The notes under the pieces are model-generated. The model did not search any database. It saw only the letters and a list, made by a program, of their open reading frames with translations, and was not told where the DNA came from. A stretch of 54,567 bases of DNA from a virus: positions 1 to 54,567 of IMG/VR virus record IMGVR_UViG_3300025326_000042; one strand, 5' to 3'. Numbering within the stretch: the stretch's first letter is position 1; the number at the start of each line of letters is the position of its first letter. Position numbers and translations under genes: made by a program. This document shows positions 7,162 through 15,147 of the stretch, piece after piece.

Positions 7162-7844
7162 TCTTCGTCCTCATCTTCCTCCTCTTCGTAGAGGTCTTCG
7201 TCTTCGTCTTCGTCCTCTTTGCTCTTGGCCGTACTCTTTACCTTATTCTTGGCTTTAGCAGAAGCCTTGCGAGACTTTCGGGGCTTCTTCTCTTCTTCTT
7301 CTTCTTCTTCCTCTTCCTCCTCCTCTTCCTCCTCTTCGTCTTCGCCACCCTCCTCCTCTTCCTCTTCTTCCTCCTCTTCTTCTTCAGCCGCAGGCTCCTT
7401 CGCCTTCAGCGAGTAGTACGCTTGTGGGGAAGAGACTGTCCGCGCCTTCTGCGATTCTGTCTCTGGCAACGTCGCATCCACGATCTCGGCTATGCACTCG
7501 TGCTTCAGGAGCGCCTTGGCAATCTTCGACAGGGGCACCTTGCCATCTTGCCGCTTGAGTCCGCAAGCGACCATGAAGCCGTGGAGCCTCTGGACACCGA
7601 AGATGCTGTCGTCCGTTCCCTTTCGCGGCAGCACAAACCAATCGCTCACTTTCTTACCCTTGTACTGCCCTTGAGCGATCTCAAGTGTCACGGTTAGCGC
7701 GGGCTTGCCGGTGCTGGTCTGCACAGGTCCCGCTTTGGAACACCTGACTTGGTATGTGGCTTCCGGCACGCGGTCGAACCGCGCTCCTCCGGCTACTGGG
7801 TCTGCACCCTTGAAGTTGACGATTACTTCTGCCACTGGAATCAT
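7158..7844 (-). CDS. DUF669-like putative ssDNA-binding protein with polyglutamate tail (228 aa)
   Basis: Residues 1-130 resemble the DUF669/OB-like phage proteins found beside Sak4 and RecB-type nucleases: ATYQVRCSKAGP, LTVTLEIAQGQYKGKKVSDWF and a FGVQRLHGFMVACGL helix. Such proteins are thought to act as single-strand DNA-binding partners in recombination. The C-terminus contains two long glutamate runs separated by GGED, then a lysine/serine-rich stretch and a second acidic end, extending the acidic C-terminal tail typical of SSB proteins to an extreme. The start may be ATG 7844 or a GTG three codons inside, which has AAAGG nine bases before it. The Sak4-like gene lies immediately upstream. 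Confidence 0.7.
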   Translation of the reverse strand: MIPVAEVIVNFKGADPVAGGARFDRVPEATYQVRCSKAGPVQTSTGKPALTVTLEIAQGQYKGKKVSDWFVLPRKGTDDSIFGVQRLHGFMVACGLKRQDGKVPLSKIAKALLKHECIAEIVDATLPETESQKARTVSSPQAYYSLKAKEPAAEEEEEEEEEEEEGGEDEEEEEEEEEEEEEEEEKKPRKSRKASAKAKNKVKSTAKSKEDEDEDEDLYEEEEDEDEE

Positions 7845-7913
7845 CCTTTCTGTCTAATATCATCAGACGATGAGGGGCTGTGGACTAGCACACTAGGATC
7901 ATGGATCATCCTC

Positions 7914-8738
7914 CTAACTACTCTCTTGTTCTCCTAGATCGACGGTCAGCGTCTCGTCCGGCGCTGCACGAGGGCGCTTGACATCTTCGCCTCGCATCCA
8001 AGCGACGATGCGCCCGAGATTGGGCTTGCGGATGACTGGTGGGAGACTGCGACCGGGTACAGAACGAGCCTTCGTAACGAAGTTAGCGTGCGGGCCGACT
8101 CGCAGATAGCGTTCCCAATCGCCGGAGTCATTCTGGTGCATATAGAGACGGCCAATCAGGATAGGATGTGGGATAAGAGTCCTAAGCGACGCCGGAGTAA
8201 CGTCTGGCACAATGATGCCTTCTTCACTGCCTTCGAGTTCCCGGTCATCTCGCCGCAGCCGCTCCTGCATTGTGAAGTAGACAGGCATAGGGAGCGTTCG
8301 GAATCGCTCAAAGAGTTGGCCCATGAGTTCTCCGATGCTACCGTAGTCCTGGAGTCTGATCTCATAACGCTTCGAGGCGATCTCGTCTCTCTCTTTGAGA
8401 ACTTTCCTACGCGCAAGTTGTTGGCAGGCAGTCCCAGTGTCTATCCCCACCCAATCGTACTTTTTGCCGCTGACGGGCCCCTTCTTGAGAGCGAGATACA
8501 GATCATTCAACTCCTCCCAAGTCTCGGCGGGTGCGATGTCGATGCGATTGGCTTTATCTGCGAGCACCATGTCTCCGCCTTCATACTGCGGTATGTCGAT
8601 GACAAGGCCTTTGCCTGGTATGGTGCCTAGCAGTGTCGTCTTACCAACACCCCCGCGAGCGTAGATGACGACGACGAACTGCTCTGCGGCGGCGATGGGC
8701 TTGCGAATGCGCTCTAGGATCGACTTATGGTTCGCCAC
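7914..8738 (-). CDS. Sak4-like RecA-family ATPase (274 aa)
   Basis: Walker A YARGGVGKTTLLG lies near residues 27-39, a GLVIDIPQYEGG strand follows, and Walker B is in KYDWVGIDTGTA. The architecture is that of AAA_24/Sak4 single-strand annealing proteins of phages, which are reduced RecA relatives working with a DUF669-like SSB and a RecB-like exonuclease, both encoded alongside. The gene overlaps the upstream nuclease gene by 14 nt. It probably catalyses homologous recombination and repair during phage replication. A role as a replicative helicase loader is a less likely alternative. Confidence 0.85.
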   Translation of the reverse strand: MANHKSILERIRKPIAAAEQFVVVIYARGGVGKTTLLGTIPGKGLVIDIPQYEGGDMVLADKANRIDIAPAETWEELNDLYLALKKGPVSGKKYDWVGIDTGTACQQLARRKVLKERDEIASKRYEIRLQDYGSIGELMGQLFERFRTLPMPVYFTMQERLRRDDRELEGSEEGIIVPDVTPASLRTLIPHPILIGRLYMHQNDSGDWERYLRVGPHANFVTKARSVPGRSLPPVIRKPNLGRIVAWMRGEDVKRPRAAPDETLTVDLGEQESS

Positions 8739-9771
8739 GGCTCTTCCTCTCCTTCTTCTCTTCTGTCGTGTAGTGACGGCGCATTAAATCATCTGTATCT
8801 CCTCCCGCTATCGCCGCCTGACAAAGCTTGAGCATTGGGCACCAGTCGCAGTGAGCAGCTATGTTCCGCACAGGGGCAAAGGATTTGCTCTGATGCGCGT
8901 CCGCGATCTGATGCACAGAGGCTGCATAGTCACGCAGCAGCACCTCCTCAGACTGCACTATCGGCAGCGTATAGCGAGGGAACATGACTTGGCGTTCTCG
9001 GCGTTCGATCCTTCGCAAGAAGGGGCCATACTTGTAGGCATCTAAGCCAGCTTTCTTGATGGCGGCGCGGTAGAGTCCTACGGTTGTCGTCTGGTGCTGC
9101 GCCACACTCAAGGTGCCATTCCGAAGCAGCTTTGGGGGCTGCGGAGGAGTCGTGTGGACATAATTCCAGATCAGCCCAGTCAACTCATGATGAAGTAGTA
9201 GCTCCTCTACGGCTACTTTGTAGAGCAATGTCTGGAGGTCTCTGAAGCGGCGTCCTTGCGACGGTATGCTGCCTGTCGTCTTGTGCTCCCAAAGCCAGAC
9301 ACCATCTTTGTTTCGCGTGACGAGATCGATTTGGCCGGGCAGCACAATGCCGTCTATTACGGGCAGCTCGAACTTGCGTTCGACAGCCAGAATCTTGTGC
9401 TCCTGTGCGTCTGTCCGCCCATGCACGCGGTAGTAGGCATTCAGCAAGCGCCTTGCCGTCTTGGGGAGGGCTAGGAGCTTCTTCGCCTCTTCTTCTGCGC
9501 CTAGGCTATCGGCGAGAGATGCGAGTGAACGGATTTCTGGCACAGATTTCTGAAGGATAAAGTCGAGAGCGGCGTTGTGGGAGCTACGTGGGTCGCCCTC
9601 GCGTTGCAAGTCGCCATAGTAGCGCTCGAAGTACGTATGGATGAGCGTTCCTAATTCTGGCGCAGCCTGCCGGACTTTCGGACGCAGCTTCTCAACATAC
9701 CTATACCAGTAGAGTTGCGGGCACTGCCGCCAGTCTTGGACTGCCGAGTAAGACAGACGCAACTGCTTCAT
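8725..9771 (-). CDS. RecB/Cas4-like PD-(D/E)XK exonuclease (348 aa)
   Basis: The motifs of the PDDEXK_1/Cas4-AddB nuclease group appear in order: LSYSAVQDWRQCPQLYW at the N-terminus with its Cys, GTLIHTYFE helix, LPGQIDLV with catalytic Asp, VWLWEHKTTG with Glu-x-Lys, and a C-terminal HCDWCPMLKLCQA cysteine cluster that with the N-terminal Cys could hold a 4Fe-4S cluster. The enzyme should resect DNA ends for the Sak4-like annealase downstream. The ATG has GGAGG nearby (tttggaggagcttcc). A strong promoter directly upstream makes it the first gene of its transcription unit. Confidence 0.88.
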   Translation of the reverse strand: MKQLRLSYSAVQDWRQCPQLYWYRYVEKLRPKVRQAAPELGTLIHTYFERYYGDLQREGDPRSSHNAALDFILQKSVPEIRSLASLADSLGAEEEAKKLLALPKTARRLLNAYYRVHGRTDAQEHKILAVERKFELPVIDGIVLPGQIDLVTRNKDGVWLWEHKTTGSIPSQGRRFRDLQTLLYKVAVEELLLHHELTGLIWNYVHTTPPQPPKLLRNGTLSVAQHQTTTVGLYRAAIKKAGLDAYKYGPFLRRIERRERQVMFPRYTLPIVQSEEVLLRDYAASVHQIADAHQSKSFAPVRNIAAHCDWCPMLKLCQAAIAGGDTDDLMRRHYTTEEKKERKSRGEP

Positions 9772-9831
9772 GGAAGCTCCTCCAAAGTGTCACCAAAGTC
9801 TCTGAGACGGAGAATCCGGGGCGGCGGATAA

Positions 9832-9860
9832 TGTATACCACATCCTGATGATACTGTCAA
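9832..9860 (-). promoter_or_regulatory. Sigma70-type promoter upstream of the nuclease-Sak4 operon
   Basis: On the minus strand a perfect TTGACA -35 (9855-9860) is followed by a 17-nt spacer and TATACA -10 (9832-9837), with TG one base before the -10 (extended -10). The -35 includes the TGA stop codon of the DNA polymerase gene. It would drive the nuclease, Sak4-like, DUF669-like and later genes. Confidence 0.75.
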
Positions 9861-12800
9861 GTAGCCCAGCGCTTGCCGATTTGAATATCGGCGACGAGCG
9901 GGACGGGGAAATCTAGGCCCAAGCGATCCAACGGCGGGTGCTCCCAGGCTTCTCGCACGACACCCGAGACGACATCTCGCAACTGATAATCAAGGTGCAA
10001 AAGAGCAGCGTCGTGGAAGAAGCCTATATTCTCGACGACCTTGTGGACGCCTCTCCCAACGCCGTTACGGAGCAACTCCCAGGTGTAGTCCATGCAGAAG
10101 AGCGAGAGATCAGAGGCGGTCGCTTGCACCGGGAGATTAATGTACTTGCGCCATAGACCGTCCGGCCCTTCGCCGTCATCTCTGACGCTCCGCCGTCGTC
10201 CCAGTGGCGTCTCGCCATAGCCTCTCTGGACATCTCGCCAGAACGTCTCTTGCCAAGGCCGCACGTCGGGGTAGAATAAGTGATATGCGTCGTAGGCTGT
10301 CTGCGCCTGATCGTCGTCGAAGATGATCCCATAGTCTTGTCGCGCCGTCTTCTGGACGACAGTTGGCCCGCCTCCGAAGCCCAATCCGAAGTTGACGGGC
10401 TTTGCGCCGAATCGCTCCTGCGGCGTGACGCCCGCCATCCAACGATCCATGTCTCCTAAGTATCGTTCCAGCGTCCAGCCCTTGTTTAGCGCCTTGATGA
10501 GCCCGGCCATCGCGGTATGCAAGTCCTTCCCCTCTCGAAAGAACTCAAGCATCCTCCGCTCCCTAGCCAGCCATGCGATGATACGTAGCTCGATCTGGGA
10601 GTTGTGAGAGATTATGCCCTGTGCAAGAGCAAAGTTGTTACAGTCCTCGACCTCGATGCAGTATACAGGTTCCTTTCTCGCGGGAGTGATAGAGACAACC
10701 CTGTGATTCAGTCCCCGACTACGGACGTAGTTGTAGCAATCTGAGGAGCAATACTGTGGTAGCTTTCCACTAGCTTGGCTTGGGAAATAATATCGGAACC
10801 TTCGACACACGCGACAGCGAATCGTAACACCGGATCGTTTTCCCCATTGGGAGTTAGTGCGACCTTTACCATAGGCTGATCTCCGGTGGGACTGGGAAAT
10901 AGCTACGCCCATACGTCGGCGAAGACGCCTTCTAGCTGCGGGAGTCATGGTCGCCCAAAATTGCCTACTATGATAGGAGACATGCTGCGCTCTCGACAGC
11001 ACTTCGAGGTTGCTCGGTCGATTATCGTATCGATTATGATTGATGTGATGTACGAATTCGGTAGATGACAATTTTCTGCCTGACACTCCTTCAGCAACAA
11101 CTCGGTGTTCAGGAAATCGATCCTTAGAGGAATTCGTTCTGATTAGGGTATAGGCGCTCTTGTTGCGGATGAATGGCATCAACCTCGTACCTCGCACCAT
11201 CTCATCTACTCGTATGTAGGAGCCATCCATCTGTTGAAATCGATGTTCAGCAGTCGCTCGAACTTCCTCACCCGAACTCAAACGAATATTATAGGTTTGA
11301 CGAGAGCCAATGCTTTTGTGACTGCGGACCTTCCTCGCAACAGGCACTGAGCCAATAGTTCCGAAGACGAACGCACCAGGCTGGATATCCTTAATCGGTA
11401 CTAGTCCTTCGACTGTTTCGACTAACGTATCCCCACTTAGGCACTGATCGACGGAAAGTATGTGCCACCCAGGACGGGCACACACCAGGCGTCTAATGCT
11501 CTTGCTGCGAGGGAACTGCTGGAACGTGTAGCCCATCTCCGCTTCAGCGGACGATCTTCCTGTGCTGGCAGCAGTAAGCCGGTAGACACTATGGAGCCGT
11601 CTATCTCGCTGTGCTTTCAGAAGCCATCGCCACGGTCTGTAGTAGCTGTCTTCGCGCTTCCTGAGATGCCGACGCCGGATGATAGCCGGAACAATAGGGT
11701 GACTCCGTTTCTGTTGGAGCAGAACGTCGTTTGTGACGCTAGGCTTGTTCGTCTTCTTCGTCCTAGGCAGCTTTAGTCCCAGCTGTTCGAGGGAAGGAGC
11801 AAGTTTCTCGCCGCTACCGATAATCGCTTCGTAGCCGCCCGCCGGTAGCCTGAGCGCATCGCCTATCTTCTCAGTGAGATCACAAGTTCGCTCTAGCAGC
11901 CTGCGTTGCATCTCTCCCAGTAGATTCTCATCGACGGGCGTTCCACTTAGCGACGACCTCGCTAGTATCTTCGTAGCAGGCAAGAGTACGTGCTCGTAGA
12001 GAGGCAATACGCTCTCTCGGCCCTGTTCGCTCGCCATCGTAAGCAGCTTCTTCCTGAGAATCAGTGTGGCGATAGCGTCGTTCGCATTGCGCTTGAGCAG
12101 CCTGCGCCAGCCGTCTCTCGAAGACGGCATCGTCCCCGCGCCACTGCCTTTCTTCCAGCCTGCTTCCATCTCCGTCAGCGTGGATGCAAGAGCCTCCAGC
12201 GACAGTGAGCTATCGATGTTCAGGAGCGAAGCAAGCAGGTACGTATCGTCCGAGAGCTTGATCGGCCACTTCAGGTGATAAAGCCAGATTAGGTCTGCCA
12301 TTGCGTTATGGTAGACCGTAGGGACTGAGCGAATGATCTTGCGTACTTTGGGAGCGTACTCGCTTGTGAAGGGAATCGACAGAGCCACGAGCTTGTGATT
12401 TACCTCGCCTGCGATGGCAATGCTGACTTCCCTTGGCAGCTTGTCGTTGCGTCTCGACCAGGGCCACATGCCAGGCGGGTCTTTCTTCTGAGCAGGCAAA
12501 ACTTCCCACTCAAGGTCGCAGCCCAGGACATCGCAGCGAGCCAGGCGTCGGAGCGTTCGCTCGACAGATTCACCCGGGCTCAGCGACGTGACGATCTTCG
12601 TCTGCATGACAGACCCCGAAGCGATCTTCTGCGCGAGGCGCATATCTTCCATAATCGCTTTCGAGTACGCAGTGCGGGCTGCGGGATTATGTAAGTACGC
12701 CGCCGGGTGATAGGTTGCCAGGACAGGTATGCTCGAACGGTACTGTGGCAGCAGCGAGAGCATCTTGCCCCGGTTATCGCCTATCTTGCCGACGCCAGTA

Positions 12801-13174
12801 AGCGCTTTGAGCGCAGAGACACCCAAAGCGACGATGACTTTAGGCTTCACATGCGATATCTCGCGCACAGTATAGAACATGCAGGCGGATCGCTCGGCGT
12901 CGTTCGGGTCTCGGTTCCCTGGAGGCCTGCACCTCACGACATTCGAGACACGGACTCTCTTACGGGATAGACCGGCTTGCCTGAGCAGATCATCCAGCTC
13001 ATGTCCCGCGGGGCCTACGAACGGCTTATTCGCAGCGTCTTCGTCTGCTCCTGGTGCTTCGCCATAGACTAAAATCTCGGCGTCGTCGGGGCCGTCGGCG
13101 GGGACGCAGACACTCGTGGCTGCATGATGGAGGATGCAGCGTTGACATGAAGGGTCAAAGATACTTCTTGACAT
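9857..13174 (-). CDS. Uracil-DNA glycosylase/family A DNA polymerase fusion containing an intein (1,105 aa)
   Basis: Residues 1-188 are a family 4-type uracil-DNA glycosylase: GEAPGADED, KPFVGPAG, TYHPAAY, and four cysteines near 10, 13, 82 and 98 for a 4Fe-4S cluster. A 3'-5' exonuclease follows (CDLEWE Exo I, YHNAMADLIW Exo II). The polymerase has motif A SVDQ-SQIELR split by an intein, motif B RFGAKPVNFGLGFGGG and motif C HDAALL. The last has Ala where Pol I has Glu, and motif B ends in Phe where Tyr is usual. Removing the 281-residue intein leaves about 824 residues. The start ATG 13172-13174 overlaps the MT-A70 gene by 20 nt; an upstream in-frame start at 13240 is less likely. It is the replicative polymerase. 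Confidence 0.92.
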   Translation of the reverse strand: MSRSIFDPSCQRCILHHAATSVCVPADGPDDAEILVYGEAPGADEDAANKPFVGPAGHELDDLLRQAGLSRKRVRVSNVVRCRPPGNRDPNDAERSACMFYTVREISHVKPKVIVALGVSALKALTGVGKIGDNRGKMLSLLPQYRSSIPVLATYHPAAYLHNPAARTAYSKAIMEDMRLAQKIASGSVMQTKIVTSLSPGESVERTLRRLARCDVLGCDLEWEVLPAQKKDPPGMWPWSRRNDKLPREVSIAIAGEVNHKLVALSIPFTSEYAPKVRKIIRSVPTVYHNAMADLIWLYHLKWPIKLSDDTYLLASLLNIDSSLSLEALASTLTEMEAGWKKGSGAGTMPSSRDGWRRLLKRNANDAIATLILRKKLLTMASEQGRESVLPLYEHVLLPATKILARSSLSGTPVDENLLGEMQRRLLERTCDLTEKIGDALRLPAGGYEAIIGSGEKLAPSLEQLGLKLPRTKKTNKPSVTNDVLLQQKRSHPIVPAIIRRRHLRKREDSYYRPWRWLLKAQRDRRLHSVYRLTAASTGRSSAEAEMGYTFQQFPRSKSIRRLVCARPGWHILSVDQCLSGDTLVETVEGLVPIKDIQPGAFVFGTIGSVPVARKVRSHKSIGSRQTYNIRLSSGEEVRATAEHRFQQMDGSYIRVDEMVRGTRLMPFIRNKSAYTLIRTNSSKDRFPEHRVVAEGVSGRKLSSTEFVHHINHNRYDNRPSNLEVLSRAQHVSYHSRQFWATMTPAARRRLRRRMGVAISQSHRRSAYGKGRTNSQWGKRSGVTIRCRVCRRFRYYFPSQASGKLPQYCSSDCYNYVRSRGLNHRVVSITPARKEPVYCIEVEDCNNFALAQGIISHNSQIELRIIAWLARERRMLEFFREGKDLHTAMAGLIKALNKGWTLERYLGDMDRWMAGVTPQERFGAKPVNFGLGFGGGPTVVQKTARQDYGIIFDDDQAQTAYDAYHLFYPDVRPWQETFWRDVQRGYGETPLGRRRSVRDDGEGPDGLWRKYINLPVQATASDLSLFCMDYTWELLRNGVGRGVHKVVENIGFFHDAALLHLDYQLRDVVSGVVREAWEHPPLDRLGLDFPVPLVADIQIGKRWAT
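10601..11443 (-). mobile_element. Intein with HNH homing endonuclease in DNA polymerase motif A
   Basis: The 281-residue insertion begins with Cys (block A CLSGDTLV), has a TAEH block B, a YCIEVEDCNNFALAQ block F and ends ISHN. The +1 extein residue is Ser. Between the blocks lies an HNH endonuclease (FVHHINHNRYDNRPSNLEVL) plus a CxxC/CxxxC zinc cluster. Excision restores DQSQIELR, the catalytic motif A of family A polymerases. The boundaries 10601 and 11443 are exact from the translation. The element also looks more AT-rich than the flanking polymerase, consistent with horizontal acquisition. Confidence 0.93.
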
Positions 13175-13766
13175 CTCGTTCCAGCTCTCTATCCAGCTCT
13201 TTCGCTTCCAGCCCCCACGAGTCCCAGCCCTTACGAGCACGCCGAGCGAAGAGTTCGATGCGAGGTTCTTTAGACATAGCTTCGATGTCTTGATACGACT
13301 GCCGAGGTTTCCGCGAGTGTGGCAATCTATTAGGCGTGGTCAGCAGTGTGGACAGAATCGGGGGCTTAGGTCGATAAGGACGCCCACGAGTTGCTAAAAT
13401 AATATGCTCCGACTGTCCCCACAACCAAACGCCCATGCCGGTTCTAGGCTTGCACCATGTCCTCATAGTGCGCCACTGAAATCCCCAAGCGTCCAATACT
13501 TTAATAGCTTCAGGAAGCGTTGCGTTAGTCGTCCAGAGCCATAGCTGGCAATCAGATAAAGCAATCCTTTCGACTGGCAGGGCCGCAATATCCTTCGTTC
13601 GCATGGTGGAGTATGGTAGATAGATGCCTGTTCTCGGGTCACTATACGGTATCTCCATTCGATGATGAAAGAACCACGGCGGATCGGCAAGGATCGTTGC
13701 GTATCGACGCTTCGTGGTGTGGATGTCAACGACTGCCAAAGAACACTCGCGCCCTTCCTTTGTCAA
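13155..13766 (-). CDS. MT-A70 family adenine methyltransferase (203 aa)
   Basis: The ILADPPWFF strand carries the DPPW catalytic motif of MT-A70 N6-adenine methyltransferases. YSTMRTKDIAALPV, QLWLWTTNATLPEA and WGFQWRTMRTWCKP follow in the expected order, then the EHIILATRGRP strand. Length matches phage-encoded members. It probably methylates adenine in phage DNA. The annotated start is a TTG within the helicase gene; a TTG nine codons later has GGAAGG upstream, so the exact start is uncertain. The 3' end overlaps the polymerase gene by 20 nt. Confidence 0.9.
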   Translation of the reverse strand: MTKEGRECSLAVVDIHTTKRRYATILADPPWFFHHRMEIPYSDPRTGIYLPYSTMRTKDIAALPVERIALSDCQLWLWTTNATLPEAIKVLDAWGFQWRTMRTWCKPRTGMGVWLWGQSEHIILATRGRPYRPKPPILSTLLTTPNRLPHSRKPRQSYQDIEAMSKEPRIELFARRARKGWDSWGLEAKELDRELERDVKKYL

Positions 13767-15147
13767 GAAGCTGTCTCTGCAACTCGTCCTTCTTCTTCAG
13801 CGCCTCGTATATCTTGCCGTCGATAGTCTTTTCCGCAAGCAGGTGATAATATGTCACCTTTTCCTTCTGCCCGTGTCGGTGCAGCCTCCCACGAGCCTGG
13901 TCGAAGTTCAAGAGTGAGTAGTCCCTGCTGTAGAAGACCCCTATATGAGCGCAGGATAGATCAATAGCGAGCGACGCGACTTGAATCTGTCCAACCAGCA
14001 CACTTGGCTCGAATGTCCTGAACCGCGGCAATTGCCGCTCCCGGTCTACGACGCTCACCGTTCCGTCAATACGGAACACGGCGTCACCTACGATCTTCTT
14101 GGCGACTTCGATAGCGGCGTCAACATCATGCCTAAAGCGGCAGAAGACGACCACTCTCCCCGCGGCTTGTACTATGTCCTGGAGCAAGTCTGCGAGCGCA
14201 TTGCGCTTCGCAGTGTCGAAGTCCAGAATCCTTCCATCCTCGACTTTGACAAAGCCTGATGCGACTTGTTGTAGCCTGATGATGTTCGTCAGCACGATGC
14301 GCGAGAGCGCGATGCCCTTGCCCTGGAAGCCCTCGATCTCGGCGATGGCGTCTTTTGCCAGCCTATCGTAAATCTCTCTCGCCTTCTTGCTGAGCACCAC
14401 AGGTACTTCGACATCGACTTCTTCTGGCAGATCGAGCGCTTCGGCTTTCGTGATCCTGAATGAGTTAGCAGCGACTTTCTCTTCCAACTCTGGCAGATTA
14501 CGGTAGCCCACGATCTGATATCGCTGGAAACCCCCTCGGACGACGTAGCGATCCTCAAAGTCAAGCCATCGTGTGCCGAAGATCGCAGGTGCAAAGGCCT
14601 TGAAGAGGGAGAAGAAGTCGTGCGGGCCATTGGGCGCGGGTGTGCCAGTCAGCGCCAAAATATAGACGGGCTTGGACAGCTTGCCGTCCGTAGACGCAAG
14701 CGAGTGAGCGAACCTGCTCTGCTTCGTTCCTTTGCCTTTGAGACGGTGCGCTTCGTCATAGATGATCATCTGAGGATCATATTTCAGGATTTCAGATCGC
14801 AGCGGTTCGCGCCAGTAGGACTCATAGCCTACGACGACATAGACTCGACGAGAAGGCTTACGAATCCTCAGTCTCCTGAGCTTGGCCGCTCGCTGTACAA
14901 TGGAGCCTCTGATACATCTTAACGTCCGCGCTTCCGGCGCCCATTTCTTGACTTGATCTCGCCAGACGCCCGCTGCGAAGAGAGGCGCGACGACGAGGAT
15001 ACGATGGCAGTTAGCGAGATGCTTGGCCGCTTCGATAGCCACGCGAGTCTTTCCAGTGCCCACATCTGGAAACAAGCCACATCGACCATGAAGCTCAAGC
15101 ACTTTTTCACCGGCCTGCTCCTGGTGGCGGTAGAGCTTAGGGGGCAT
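13726..15147 (-). CDS. SF2 (SNF2/DEAH-type) DNA helicase (473 aa)
   Basis: A compact two-domain superfamily 2 ATPase. Motif I is PDVGTGKTRVAIE near residue 30, motif II is IIYDEAHR near residue 130, motif III is LALTGTPAPNG, and the C-terminal domain has VVVFCRFRHDVDAAI, a GTVSVVDRE loop and the arginine-finger motif FDQARGRLHRHGQ. This is the typical phage SNF2-like helicase of replication clusters. Its start shares one base with the clamp gene stop (TAATG). It overlaps the MT-A70 gene by 41 nt. Confidence 0.92.
   Translation of the reverse strand: MPPKLYRHQEQAGEKVLELHGRCGLFPDVGTGKTRVAIEAAKHLANCHRILVVAPLFAAGVWRDQVKKWAPEARTLRCIRGSIVQRAAKLRRLRIRKPSRRVYVVVGYESYWREPLRSEILKYDPQMIIYDEAHRLKGKGTKQSRFAHSLASTDGKLSKPVYILALTGTPAPNGPHDFFSLFKAFAPAIFGTRWLDFEDRYVVRGGFQRYQIVGYRNLPELEEKVAANSFRITKAEALDLPEEVDVEVPVVLSKKAREIYDRLAKDAIAEIEGFQGKGIALSRIVLTNIIRLQQVASGFVKVEDGRILDFDTAKRNALADLLQDIVQAAGRVVVFCRFRHDVDAAIEVAKKIVGDAVFRIDGTVSVVDRERQLPRFRTFEPSVLVGQIQVASLAIDLSCAHIGVFYSRDYSLLNFDQARGRLHRHGQKEKVTYYHLLAEKTIDGKIYEALKKKDELQRQLLDKGRARVFFGSR

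Noticed and set aside
7047-7697. Plus-strand open frames with long Leu, Phe or Ser runs
   Set aside because: These are complements of the polyglutamate codons in the DUF669-like gene. They are low complexity without independent evidence.
7863-7913. A five-codon frame after a strong GGAGGATGATCC leader, and a 22-codon frame ending in ATGA
   Set aside because: Too short and in conflict with each other. They may be the remnant of a deleted gene or a leader peptide, but nothing in the sequence decides this.
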